Part shown: piece after piece, positions 46,001 through 52,283 of the stretch
Layout: the number at the start of each line of letters is the position of its first letter
How positions within the stretch are numbered: position 1 is the stretch's first letter
Assembly (NCBI GenBank): GCA_903919975.1
Contig: CAIXKE010000069.1
Coordinates: 1 to 53,231 of the forward strand
Length of the DNA stretch: 53,231 bases
From: Akkermansiaceae bacterium
GTDB taxonomy: Bacteria > Verrucomicrobiota > Verrucomicrobiia > Verrucomicrobiales > Akkermansiaceae
Direction of reading: 5' to 3'
The notes under the pieces: generated by a model
The model's database searches: none
Told to the model about the DNA's origin: nothing
Seen by the model: only the letters and a program-made list of their open reading frames with translations
Made by a program: the position numbers and the translations under genes

Positions 46001-49000
46001 CACGGTGGATGTCCTCGTCACACGGGCCACCCCGACGATCCTTGCCGCCCCTAACGCTTCGGCGATCACCTTTGGTCAGACCCTGGCGGACTCCACGCTA
46101 AACGGCGGCGCGGCCTCGGTGGCGGGCGGATTCGCCTGGGCAGCCTCCTACACGGCACCGGGCGCAGGCACTGCGCCGCAAGGGGTTGTATTCACGCCAG
46201 ATGACACGGCGAACTACGCCTCCACGACCGGCTCGGTGAATCTAGCAGTCAACAAGGCGACTCCGACGGTGACGGTAAATCCGGTCGCCTCATCGCTCAA
46301 CTTCGGCCAGACCTTAGCCGATTCCACGCTCATCGGTGGCGAAGCATCGGTGGCAGGCAGCTTTGCCTGGACTTATTCAAGCACCGAGCCGGGAGTGGGG
46401 ACATCGTCGCAGGAATTTGTGTTCACCCCGGCAGACCCGGCAAACTACAACCTCGTGAATGGCACGGCGGAGGTGGTGGCCAACCCGCTAGTCGCCACGT
46501 TAACGCTTGGCAACTTGGTCACTACTTACGATGGAACTCCGAAAAGTCCCTCGGTGACCACTTCCCCCGCAGGATTGGACGTGATTCTCACTTACAACGG
46601 GGTGACCACTCCTCCAACAGAAGCCGGCACCTACACCTTGGTCGCGACCATCGACGATGTGAGCCACACCGGCTCCGTGAGCCAAACTTTCACCATCGAG
46701 ACGGCAGCGGCTCTAGTCACCGCGACTGCGAGGACGAAAACCTACGGCATGCCCGACCCTGAGCTTTCCTACGAGGTCACAGGGATTGTGGCATCCGACA
46801 CCGCGGTCGTCACGGGAGCGCTCGTGCGCGAGGCGGGAGAAAATGCCGGCCTATATCCAATCACCCAAGGATCTCTCGATGCGGGGCGGAATTACCATAT
46901 TCTATTCACTGCAGCCGATCTAGCCATCCAGGCCGCTGAAATCTCATCCATTCCAAATTCCCAACTCAGGGCGTCGGCATCGTCGGTAGTCAATCTACCC
47001 AATGGCACCCGGATTCGCGGACTGGCATGCGACGGGTCCAGAATTTATGTGAATTTATCAGCCGCAAGAATCGGAGTTTACGGGTTGGATGGTTCGTTCC
47101 TAGCGAGTCATCCCGTAGAAAATCTCCCGGAGGGGCAAAACCAAATGGCTTTCGCCGGTGGCTTTCTTTTTGCCCGGAACGGTGACTCGATCTACCGGAT
47201 TTCCACAGTGGACTGGTCCAGCACGCTGGTGGCGGTGGATGATTCCCACGCCTTACTGACCTCTGGATTATGGATGCTCGGCAGTCTGTTTGATACTCCG
47301 GATGGCAGGATTGGCGTGATGGGCGAAACCGTGGATGGTCATTTTACCGTCAGGCTTTACCAAGTGCAGGAGAACGGCCTCTTCCTCGTCTGGGACGAGG
47401 ATCACACCCTGAACGACTCTTGGATTACGGATGAACATGGCAGCGCTTGCGATGGAGACTCGCTTTATCGCCTCACCTTCTTGGACGGCTGCAAAACCTA
47501 TGACTTGGCCACCGGCAGCGTGTCCAACGACGGGGCGGGATGGGATGTGCGGACGGCCGCATCCGGCGAGTCCATCGCGAATCCAACGTGGATGACCCGC
47601 AATCACCGCACCGGTGACCTCATTGTGGGAGACTTTGACAGCAACAGCTTGCTCGTTTCCGCTCCCAGTTACGGCGTTCGCATCACCGCCCCCGCCAGTA
47701 TGATTTATGATGGAACACGCAAGGAATTCACCGCTGCGGCTACGGGACTGAGCGGACTGCTTTGCACCTACGAGGGGGTGGGGGAAACCAGCTACGTGCC
47801 CAGTGCGAATGCGCCGTCGGATGCAGGGGACTACACCTTCACCGTGACATCCCCGGACCCAAACTACACCGGATCATATCGCATGAATTTCACGATCCAA
47901 GCCAAGACCCTAGCGCTAACGGCAACCCCCAAAACCAAAATTCATGGGGCTGCGGATCCGTCTTTGACCTATGCCTGCGAGGGACTCGTGGGGACGGATG
48001 CTCTCACTGGAAATCCGGTTCGCGCCATCGGAGAGGATGTCGGCACCTATGCCATCCTTCAAGGAACCCTCACCGCGGGTGCGAACTACGCGATCAACTT
48101 CAGCGGGTCGAATCTCTCGATCACTGCTGGAAACCTCGTCTCGTTGATGGACCTTCAGTCAAGCCGGGTGCTTCAGTCTACGACTGATCGGGTTCTCGCG
48201 CTGGGCGGTGCGGCGGATATCCGCGGACTGGCCTGCGATGGTACGAATCTTTATGTCAACACAGGGGGCGCCAGCATCTCAGTCTATCGGTTCAGCGGCG
48301 CTTTAGTAGCCTCTCACAACGTCGCGAACCTGCCGGTCCACTATAACCAGATGGCGTTTGCCGGCGGTTATCTTTTTGCCCGAAACGGCACCGATCTTTA
48401 TCGCATTTCCATTACGGATTGGACTAGCACTTTGGTATCGGTAGATCCCGAATATCCCTTGCTTTGGATCAGCGCTGGGTATCTTGGCGGCAGTCTTTTC
48501 GACACTCCGGACGGTCAGCTTGGCGTCATGGGGCCGATCAGTGCGGACGGAGCGACATTCACCGTGAGGATCTATCGTGTTTCGGCCGATGGATCGAGTC
48601 TGACTTGGGAACGCGACTACACGATAAACAACAGCAATTGGCACCCTGACGAGCACGGAATGGCGACTGACGGGACTTGTTTTTTCCGCCTCGCTGGGCT
48701 TTCTGGCTACAAATCCTACGACCTTGCGACCGGAAAGATGACCTATGACGGAATGGAGTGGCGTCAGCCTGCAGGGTTTATAGATCCGATTTTTCTCACT
48801 CGGAATCACTTCACCGGCCAACTAATTGTCGGTGATCTCTCCGGCAGCCAAGTTCTGATTTCCGCCGCGACGGGAGTCAATTTCATGAGGCCTGCCAGCT
48901 TGATTCAGGACGGCGCGGCTAAGGGCTTCTCTGCGGTGGCCGCCGGAGTGAGTGGCTTCAGCTATTCCTATGTGGGACGCAATTCTACTGTTTATTCCGC

Positions 49001-49472
49001 CACAGCCAGCGCGCCTACTGATGCGGGAGATTATACGGTCACCGCAGTTTCAACTAATCCAAATTATGGAATATTGGTTAGCGAAGACTTTGCGATACGA
49101 ACGATTCATGATGAATGGAGGTTCGTCAATTTTGGCACTACCAGTAATTCCGGCAGTGCTGCGGACGATGCCAATCCGAGTGGGGATGGGATGAACAATC
49201 TACTCAAATATGCGCTGGGATTGAATGCAAATCAGTCCGGGAGCAGTGAGGCCCTAAATGCCCAAATCAACCCAAATCGCAACCTTGCTTTGACCTTTAT
49301 CCGCGCTCGCTCCGATTTGACATACACCGTAGAAGCATCTAACGATTTAATAAACTGGAGTGATGTGGCGGTCAACCCTGGCGCAGTCGGCACGGCTGTG
49401 ACCGTCACAGACGAGGGCGCGGCACCCCCCAATGCACCGAAACGCTACCTGCGTCTCAAGGTGTCCCGCTAA
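37041..49472 (+). CDS. giant secreted/surface protein: DUF4347, cadherin-like, MBG and RCC1 propeller domains
   Basis: At least 4,143 residues from the TTG at 37041; the true start is probably upstream, because codons 36966-37080 encode a better signal peptide ending SPAVQA. Order: DUF4347 (about 26-185; FITHGSDGTIWFG, LLFGCSVADSDRG); cadherin-like repeats (about 370-724); a jelly-roll-like segment (724-903); MBG-type Ig-like domains throughout; three RCC1 blocks (927-1475, 1972-2253, 2497-2780); a run of MBG domains with FGQTLADSTLNGG motifs (2850-3190); twin modules (3301-3542, 3700-3944); and a C-terminal ANPSGDGMNNLLKYALGLN domain ending RYLRLKVSR. No autotransporter barrel, LPXTG or PEP-CTERM signal is seen. 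Probably an adhesin or surface-recognition protein. It is the only gene between moxR and the phage debris. Confidence 0.85.
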   Translation: MCSVFVFSPAVQAYSSKNSVDVSARGVVIIDSALVESIPREELTDLFVVPIDGRRDAVEQITTALAGVSDVPSLRFITHGSDGTIWFGRQALDAGVLTSNSASVAAWGRSLADNGDILLFGCSVADSDRGRLFVEKLGRLTQADIAASTNITGKGGDTDLEFQVGEVTTGLRAKVASYERANQTLAAHMFNYRVTRFSNNQNGTAFVEVTFDMSGNFYLSDGMGSTTGPAYLYVNGSRVAQKTVAAGSNLTISGNFALNVGTNEFRVDPQSNTYFTGASDAPATYPISAPSFYGFPTTWSASSGTWFQALYGNISGTREMTFSATGLPLGLEIGASDGFITGTPTTAGVYHASIRANNGFGSSTIGVTFTITNEAPGFANAAPSVVSGALENTPFTITYAALAAQLDDTDPNSDVISFRIESVLSGTLTKNGSSVVAGSTWIAPGESIVWTPTASYNGARDAFTVKAYDGSLYSATMETVQIAVAAVNDAPTFTTFSGPVATGNEDSPTAISFAALAALGNQADIDNAVTAFVVKEVTTGTLKIGTSEATATPWNATTNKAITGSVNGYWIAAPNANGPQSAFKVVARDGAAAESATPVQAVVSVTPVSDAPTLTSIGIISGQTDGAPIEISSASLVSAGDESDVDGDVLSFRLEAISSGVLQKWNGSAWAAVVPGTTLIATGETLLWTPAGGSSGLQNAFTVKAWDGQLASATAIQVQVDAARWTVSPWTNEVTSGLDPKFHYTHAYSFGSAASFTLGGVAFTGVAGANPAVVGKLATRSFGSVSNNDSNNLGGASRALANDFISTSAAPATIRLDGLTPGARYVLSLFSVGFENGDRNVTLQGAMGQVTVNEDAYGDNNGLRIDYKYLAAADGSATLAVSSSGFHLYGLTNREYSPTAGLYPPANLTYDDAPKPFQVFTGSHNESSISAGIGHTVLLKSDGTVSAYGWNGYGQTNVPPGLANVAAVSAGGYHTLALKSDGSVVAWGGISNYATVAAGLTNVVAVSAGKAHSLALKTDGTVVAWGSNSGGQLNVPPGLTGIIAISAGAEHSLALKADGTVTAWGHGYYDYATPPAGLVDVVAVSAGEFHSLALKSDGSVVAWGNNGVFQSQVPAGLKGVIAISAGTNNSVAVKSDGSVVSWGDRDGTTMNSLPSNIPAGLTGVVAIDAGGSHVAALKSDGTVVTWGSNSLGQRFIPAALNSLVAVSTGRDHTLALRSGGTVLAWGGNSNGQSDVPAGLANVVAVEAGDQLSVALKSDGTLAAWGAYASNLPAGVTGVVKIAASGDHVLALKTDGTVVAWGENRFGQSSVPSGLSQVIAVAAAEDGSLALKADGTVVYWGYQNNGQAAVPSALSGVKSIAAASDFFLALKSDGTVVGWGDLRYSYWNPPAGLTGVVAIEAGEIHALALKSDGSVVAWGSNLSGQLNVPESTKGVGVVALAAGYDNSIALKSDGTILLWGGNYGGKNSPPAATRFPAVGNMNPSNTFSTAFTSLYQGRGATVYGPSATAPSNAGDYTVTTTDSVASVSRTFTIAKVSTPIYFNTLVKSITYGTTLGGLQLDSSNPYWWNNGAFTEIAGTRVYSPAAGTLLGVGTHTLGVTFIPTDSVNFNPSVAYSTVTVTKATVASGNITLTAPSDLTYSGSPKSYLASATNVGGFTYIYTGRAGTSYGPSAMAPTYAGNYTATATVNDANYQGVKSLDFTISKITPVITTKPLASAITYTQTLASSVLSGAVTSVPGSFAFSAPGTAPDAGTASHALTFTPADIVNYNTAGSDASVTVNPLALSPSIIAFTPPASLTYSGTGKAFTAAAAGLNPVFAYNYVGIGGTTYAESATPPINAGTYSVTATATSANHSGAASQTFEIAKAAPTIAWATPANISYGTSLSATQLNASAGIAGAMVYSPASGAVLDAGARTLSVAFTPTDTANYNTVTKTVPLQVNTTSLTAKKIALYAPTNFTYDGTAKAYAVSQMPSIAAGFSHSLSLKSNGTVVAWGWNSEGQTDVPSDLTGAVQVSAGNTYSMALKSDGKLVGWGSNSFYKRTGVPDSLDPLVSPVDRITNATAVAAGGMQTVVLRADGTVAVLGSAADTSAVNVPAGLTGVTAVASGWAYAVALKSDGTVVAWGDSDYVATTVPSGLSGVVAVAAGSDHTLALKADGTVVAWGRNTRGQSTVPSGLTGVVAIAASQFGSFALRLDGSVVGWGITDSRTEQIAAPGSGVVAIAAGAQHLVMLKSDGSVTAVGSNNDGQTTIPAAAAGSGYFAYSYSYVGRAGTTYPASASAPVNAGNYQLTVTSTDPNYTGSKTVDFTIAKATPTLTSLPVAAVITQGQALSSATLSGGAASVSGTYAFSTPAHVPGAGAGSQSLTFTPADPVNYNTVTTSLPALVQGTNAATPTIASTPSASAITFGQKLDASVLTGGSASVPGVFVFSSRLSVPNSGPASQSVTFIPTDIANYKAVTLAVLVTVYDGVVSPLNIALIPPPGLSYDGLRKSFSGSKSAFISMGTDHTLVLKPDGTVAGWGTNYNGSITIPGGLSGVVAVAAGLNRSLALKADGTVVGWGSVVAGENVPAGLSSVVAISTGGNHNLALKSNGTVVAWGYNPNGQCDVPAGLSNVVAVAAMRNDSVALKSDGSVVTWGGLSVPAGLNGVVALASGPAHVIALKSNGTVVAWGNNFYGQTTVPAGLTGVVAVSAGNIHSAALKADGTVVTWGYGCVFAPDLPTVNLVPAGLNNVVAIAAGSEQTTAVKADGSVVFWGYGSEIGTYRVNGEVYRDAQDSTRDVPIATVVAGVQAGFDFSYSYGGRDGTTYATSSTAPTDPGNYRVTATCSDPDFAATKVIDFTITKGIPVIATSPVATSITFGQTLASSTLNAGSANIAGGFAFATPGIAPIAGNSFQSVVFTPGDATKYVPTTFDVSVSVTKATPTLVTRPTATTITYGQTLAASELANGLAGVPGSFSFSSPATTGPAGTAGQGVTFTPADSTNYNSFTTTVDVLVTRATPTILAAPNASAITFGQTLADSTLNGGAASVAGGFAWAASYTAPGAGTAPQGVVFTPDDTANYASTTGSVNLAVNKATPTVTVNPVASSLNFGQTLADSTLIGGEASVAGSFAWTYSSTEPGVGTSSQEFVFTPADPANYNLVNGTAEVVANPLVATLTLGNLVTTYDGTPKSPSVTTSPAGLDVILTYNGVTTPPTEAGTYTLVATIDDVSHTGSVSQTFTIETAAALVTATARTKTYGMPDPELSYEVTGIVASDTAVVTGALVREAGENAGLYPITQGSLDAGRNYHILFTAADLAIQAAEISSIPNSQLRASASSVVNLPNGTRIRGLACDGSRIYVNLSAARIGVYGLDGSFLASHPVENLPEGQNQMAFAGGFLFARNGDSIYRISTVDWSSTLVAVDDSHALLTSGLWMLGSLFDTPDGRIGVMGETVDGHFTVRLYQVQENGLFLVWDEDHTLNDSWITDEHGSACDGDSLYRLTFLDGCKTYDLATGSVSNDGAGWDVRTAASGESIANPTWMTRNHRTGDLIVGDFDSNSLLVSAPSYGVRITAPASMIYDGTRKEFTAAATGLSGLLCTYEGVGETSYVPSANAPSDAGDYTFTVTSPDPNYTGSYRMNFTIQAKTLALTATPKTKIHGAADPSLTYACEGLVGTDALTGNPVRAIGEDVGTYAILQGTLTAGANYAINFSGSNLSITAGNLVSLMDLQSSRVLQSTTDRVLALGGAADIRGLACDGTNLYVNTGGASISVYRFSGALVASHNVANLPVHYNQMAFAGGYLFARNGTDLYRISITDWTSTLVSVDPEYPLLWISAGYLGGSLFDTPDGQLGVMGPISADGATFTVRIYRVSADGSSLTWERDYTINNSNWHPDEHGMATDGTCFFRLAGLSGYKSYDLATGKMTYDGMEWRQPAGFIDPIFLTRNHFTGQLIVGDLSGSQVLISAATGVNFMRPASLIQDGAAKGFSAVAAGVSGFSYSYVGRNSTVYSATASAPTDAGDYTVTAVSTNPNYGILVSEDFAIRTIHDEWRFVNFGTTSNSGSAADDANPSGDGMNNLLKYALGLNANQSGSSEALNAQINPNRNLALTFIRARSDLTYTVEASNDLINWSDVAVNPGAVGTAVTVTDEGAAPPNAPKRYLRLKVSR
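39820..41470 (+). repeat. RCC1-type repeat block 1: 14 units
   Basis: Fourteen ~38-residue units with the core SAGxxHSLALKSDGTVVAWG followed by a variable loop and VPAGLxxVVA. Fourteen equals two seven-bladed propellers. Flanked by LTYDDAPKPFQVF and LYQGRGATVYGPSATAPSNA, the two halves of one MBG domain. Confidence 0.85.
42954..43800 (+). repeat. RCC1-type repeat block 2: 7 units
   Basis: Seven units from IAAGFSHSLSLKSNGTVVAWG to IAAGAQHLVMLKSDGSVTAVG. Preceded by FTYDGTAKAYAV and followed by YSYVGRAGTTYPASASAPVN, again the halves of one MBG domain. Confidence 0.85.
44530..45390 (+). repeat. RCC1-type repeat block 3: 7 units
   Basis: Seven units from ISMGTDHTLVLKPDGTVAGWG to IAAGSEQTTAVKADGSVVFWG. 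Preceded by LSYDGLRKSFSG and followed by YSYGGRDGTTYATSSTAPTD, the same insertion point as blocks 1 and 2. Confidence 0.85.
46943..47665 (+). repeat. C-terminal module A of a duplicated ~240-residue domain
   Basis: Shares with 48137-48870 the phrases IRGLACDG, QMAFAGGFLFARNG, GSLFDTPDG, DEHG, YDLATG, TRNH and LIVGD, in the same order. Probably a beta-propeller-like domain not recognised as RCC1. Confidence 0.8.
48137..48870 (+). repeat. C-terminal module B of a duplicated ~240-residue domain
   Basis: Second copy of the module at 46943-47665, separated from it by an MBG domain. Protein identity is clear, DNA identity low, so the duplication is old. Confidence 0.8.
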
Positions 49473-49765
49473 TGAAATCCCGATTAAATCAGTCAACGGC
49501 ACACGCCAAGCAATGGCATTGGTTGTGCCAACTCATTTGAATATTGAAGTAGGGTGTTTTTCTAACCGGTTGAACCGTTTTGAATCGCCTTTCCAGTCAA
49601 CCTTGGGAAACCTTGCTGCTTAGCTGGTCTCCTTTCTGAAAATAATTCAGTAAGGAATGCGTCTCGATCCAGAATGCCGAAGTTTTCGGTAAGGTTGGCC
49701 GGCTATGGGGGCAATTATGAAAGATCCAAACGCAGGAATTGTCCAAGAACTTTAAAAAATAAAAC

Positions 49766-49818
49766 ACTGCCGTCCCACAGGCTGAGCAGGACTCGTCCTC
49801 AGCCTGTGGGACGGCAGT
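49766..49818. repeat. 21-bp perfect inverted repeat (hairpin)
   Basis: Arms 49766-49786 and 49798-49818 (core GCCGTCCCACAGGCTGAG and its complement) are perfect complements over 21 bp. The last three bases of the right arm are the first three of direct-repeat copy 2. On the minus strand a T-rich stretch follows, so it could act as a terminator in that direction, but no minus-strand gene is present. Confidence 0.8.
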
Positions 49819-49913
49819 AAAATCCAGACTCAAACTCGCTTCATCTTTGCAGCAGTTTATCAAGCCCTTCCCGTCTTAAAAAGGGCTGCGCTTGGTTTGT
49901 GTTCAGTTTTTGT
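49816..49913 (+). repeat. 98-bp direct repeat, copy 2, orphan signal-peptide coding sequence
   Basis: Same as 36960-37057 with 5 substitutions. The frame is preserved through the repeat (KIQTQTRFIFAAVYQALPVL, KRAALGLCSVFV) and is followed by a stop five codons on. It is a remnant or partial copy of a giant-protein gene start. Confidence 0.9.
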
Positions 49914-50042
49914 GGCGCTGCTGAACATTTAGTGGGTTGCTGATGCGGGTTTATGGATTGTTAGATTGCCTGCAATCCAGTATGCTATGGCTAGGAAGTT
50001 GCGAAATGTTCTATATCCACGAGCTCGGGAACAAGCCAGCGC

Positions 50043-50171
50043 TTCATTCTGGGGCAGGAGCTCTCGAACCACGTCATGGACGTGCTGGAGAACTTGGCGA
50101 AGGCAAGCTATGCCAGAGACAAGAGCGAGTTGCTGGTGAAGACGAATGAGAGCATCGAGATGACGCGTTGA
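50043..50171 (+). pseudogene. fragment of an Avd-like four-helix-bundle protein
   Basis: The frame ILGQELSNHVMDVLENLAKA, continuing SYARDKSELLVKTNESIEMTR and a stop, resembles the middle of Avd/S23-like four-helix proteins (LG..L......LLE.I..AN..RDK..LL......E..R). Avd proteins accompany reverse transcriptases of diversity-generating retroelements, but relatives also occur alone. No start codon or N-terminal half is present in this frame; an adjacent frame (MARKLRNVLYPRARE) may hold a shifted upstream part. Confidence 0.4.
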
Positions 50172-50246
50172 CACCCATGCCCGAGCGTGAAATCGCTCCT
50201 CCTGCAAAATCGCGAATGGTTGATTTAGCCTGATGCACTTCGGTCG

Positions 50247-50498
50247 ATGCTTGCTGCGGCGGATTCTTTCCGTGCGCTCGGTAATCCAGTCGTCCGCGAC
50301 CCTGCATCCAGCTCTCTTCTATCCGTTGAAGACGGAGTGGCCACGGTATCAATCAGCGGCCCCATCATCCGCAAGCCCGACATCTTCGCCCGGATGCTGA
50401 TGGGCGCCACCGACTCCGAGGAAATCGGATCTGCGATTCAAGAAGCCGCTTCGCGTGACGACAAGACCGACAGACTCAAGCGCATCGTCAAACCCTGA
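50247..50498 (+). pseudogene. truncated phage S49-family (SppA-like) head protease
   Basis: An 83-residue frame containing VEDGVATVSISGPIIRKPDI, then FARMLMGATDSEEIGSAIQE and AASRDD. This is the region just before the catalytic core of prophage S49 peptidases, where a DIDSPGG-type motif should follow. Here the frame instead turns into KTDRLKRIVKP and stops, so the catalytic Ser and Lys are missing. Phage S49 peptidases mature capsid proteins. Clearly a remnant. Confidence 0.65.
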
Positions 50499-50527
50499 AC
50501 CATTCTCCTGCGGATGTGGATCGTGGA

Positions 50528-50560
50528 CACCCTCTCCGGGAAACTGGAGGGGGTGCTTTT
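50528..50560 (+). terminator. possible Rho-independent terminator
   Basis: CACCCTCTCC (50528-50537) pairs with GGAGGGGGTG (50546-50555), one G-T wobble, around an 8-base loop, followed by CTTTTGTTT. It lies 30 bases after the S49 fragment. Confidence 0.6.
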
Positions 50561-50617
50561 GTTTGAAATTTGTGGCATTCATCAAGCTGGGCTTGATCTA
50601 CGCAGCAAATTTCAAAC
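50561..50617. repeat. nested inverted repeats upstream of fic
   Basis: Outer arms GTTTGAAATTTG (50561-50572) and CAAATTTCAAAC (50606-50617) are perfect complements; inside them ATCAAGC (50581-50587) and GCTTGAT (50591-50597) form a second stem with a 3-base loop. AT-rich and non-coding. Confidence 0.6.
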
Positions 50618-50716
50618 ATCGCCGCCAATGGGAACTTGGAATTCCGGACTCACAAATTCCATGTTTGTCACCAAGTTGGAATTAGAGCTTTCCAAAATCC
50701 AAGTTTAGGGCAACCT

Positions 50717-51877
50717 GTGGAGGTGAAAATACGCAAAACAGGGCGCTACGTGACCGTTTCCACGAGGGACGAGTCGTTCAAGGCGTTTGTCCCCGATTCC
50801 CTGCCGCCGCGACCTCCGATCGTGATGGATTCGACGCTGGAGCGACTTCATGGCGAAGCCCAGCTCGCATTGGGAAGGCTAGATGGAATCGTCAGCCTAT
50901 TGCCCGCCCCGGAACAATTCCTCTACGCCTACGTTCGCAAGGAAGCGGTCGCGTCCTCTCAAATCGAAGGCACCCAGTCCTCGTTGTCCGATCTGCTTGC
51001 ATACGAAGTCACGGCGGCGCCGGGCATCCCCGTTGAAGACGTCCGCGAAGTGTCCGATTGCGTGGCGGCCTACGAGCATGCCGACCAACGCATGACCGGA
51101 GGATTTCCGCTTTCGCTGCGACTGATCTGCGAGGCCCACGAAAAGTTGCTGGCCAGCGGACGGGGCAAGGATCAAAGCCCGGGACAATTCCGGCGAAGTC
51201 AGAACTGGATCGGCGGCAGCCGTCCCGGAAACGCGAGGTTCGTGCCACCACCGGCCGATGAAGTGCTGAACTGCATGGGCGCGCTGGAAAAATTCCTGCA
51301 CGATGATCCGGTGAAAACTCCGCCCTTGATCAAGGCGGCACTTGCCCATGTGCAGTTTGAAACCATTCACCCGTTCCTCGATGGCAACGGACGTGTCGGC
51401 CGATTGTTGATTCCGCTAATTCTGCGTGAGGAACGGGTATTGCAATATCCACTCCTGCACTTGTCATTGTTTTTCAAGCAACACCGGGCGAGATACTATG
51501 AACTGCTTCAGGAGGTGCGCCTCAAAGGACACTGGGAGTCATGGCTCGATTTCTTTTTCCAGGGAGTTCGCGACATCGCGGAAAAGACGGCATCGGACAT
51601 TCAACAAGCCTTGGCACTTTTTGAGAAAGACAGATTCCGCATTTCGCAAATGGGACGCTCCGCGCGCTCGTGCTTGCTCATCCATGAGCGCATGAAAGCA
51701 CAACCGATGACATCCATCGCCGCTCTTTCCTTGGCCACAAAGCTTACCCCGACCACGACCGCCGCATCCCTTGCCAAGCTGGCAAAGATCGAGATGGTCA
51801 GGGAAATCACCGGTAGCAGATATGGCCGTCTCTATGCCTATGACGGCTATCTGAAAATCCTTGCTCCATACGAGTGA
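50717..51877 (+). CDS. Fic-family protein (probable AMP transferase)
   Basis: About 386 residues from the GTG at 50717; a longer frame starts with ATG at 50636, but homology begins near VKIRKTGRYVTVS. An N-terminal Fic_N/DUF4172-like region includes LPPRPPIVMDSTLERLHGEA, then VASSQIEGTQSS, which carries the (S/T)xxxEG inhibitory-helix motif (about residues 80-86) that blocks ATP in class II Fic proteins. The active-site loop HPFLDGNGRVGR (His near 218) is intact. A C-terminal winged-helix-like part (ALSLATKLTPTTTAASLAKL) is typical of bacterial stand-alone Fic proteins. These usually AMPylate target proteins. No antitoxin gene is adjacent. It is intact, unlike its neighbours. Confidence 0.9.
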   Translation: MEVKIRKTGRYVTVSTRDESFKAFVPDSLPPRPPIVMDSTLERLHGEAQLALGRLDGIVSLLPAPEQFLYAYVRKEAVASSQIEGTQSSLSDLLAYEVTAAPGIPVEDVREVSDCVAAYEHADQRMTGGFPLSLRLICEAHEKLLASGRGKDQSPGQFRRSQNWIGGSRPGNARFVPPPADEVLNCMGALEKFLHDDPVKTPPLIKAALAHVQFETIHPFLDGNGRVGRLLIPLILREERVLQYPLLHLSLFFKQHRARYYELLQEVRLKGHWESWLDFFFQGVRDIAEKTASDIQQALALFEKDRFRISQMGRSARSCLLIHERMKAQPMTSIAALSLATKLTPTTTAASLAKLAKIEMVREITGSRYGRLYAYDGYLKILAPYE

Positions 51878-51963
51878 TCTACCGTGCAAGTTGGAGTCTT
51901 GAATTCGAAATTCTCGCTGTGAAAACGGATGGCTTTTGATCGGATTGACACCATGCGCAGTGA

Positions 51964-52272
51964 GTGAACTCGCTCCAAGCTGCCGCCGCAGAGGCATTCG
52001 TTGAGATCCTCCGCGATGCCGGTGTCCCTGTGACCATCGGCGGCAAGGACTATCAGGCGATGGTTTCGCCCAGCGGACTTGCCGTCGATCTTGAGGAAGG
52101 CGGCTTCACCCAGGACGGCGCACTCACTGTGAGGTTGCTCGTGGCGCATCTGCCAATTCCGCAGCTCGCCCACAACGACGTGATCCTGATCGGCGGCGAC
52201 CGCTACAAGATCGACGAGATCAACCGCAAGCCCGGCGCAGGCATCATCGAATACCGCGTGGCCCGCCGCTGA
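51964..52272 (+). CDS. phage head-tail connector/head-closure-like protein
   Basis: A 102-residue protein starting with GTG. A helical N-terminus (SLQAAAAEAFVEILRDAG) is followed by beta strands (VPVTIGGKDYQAMVS) and a C-terminal LAHNDVILIGGDRYKIDEIN, the pattern of small phage head-completion or head-tail adaptor proteins. It is 11 bases before a tail-terminator-like gene, the usual order in siphovirus and myovirus morphogenesis clusters. The specific family is not certain. Confidence 0.5.
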   Translation: MNSLQAAAAEAFVEILRDAGVPVTIGGKDYQAMVSPSGLAVDLEEGGFTQDGALTVRLLVAHLPIPQLAHNDVILIGGDRYKIDEINRKPGAGIIEYRVARR

Positions 52273-52283
52273 AAACCACCACC

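Larger units (their letters stand above)
49473..50042. other. 570-base intergenic region after the giant gene
   Basis: No intact gene. 49473-49765 shows nothing recognisable. It then contains a long hairpin (49766-49818) and the second copy of the signal-peptide repeat (49816-49913). The repeat's frame continues as ALLNI and then a stop at 49929, so it is an abandoned gene start. Confidence 0.6.

Noticed and set aside
37041..50171. A complete diversity-generating retroelement acting on the giant gene
   Set aside because: No reverse transcriptase, template repeat or adenine-biased variable repeat could be seen; only a possible Avd-like fragment.
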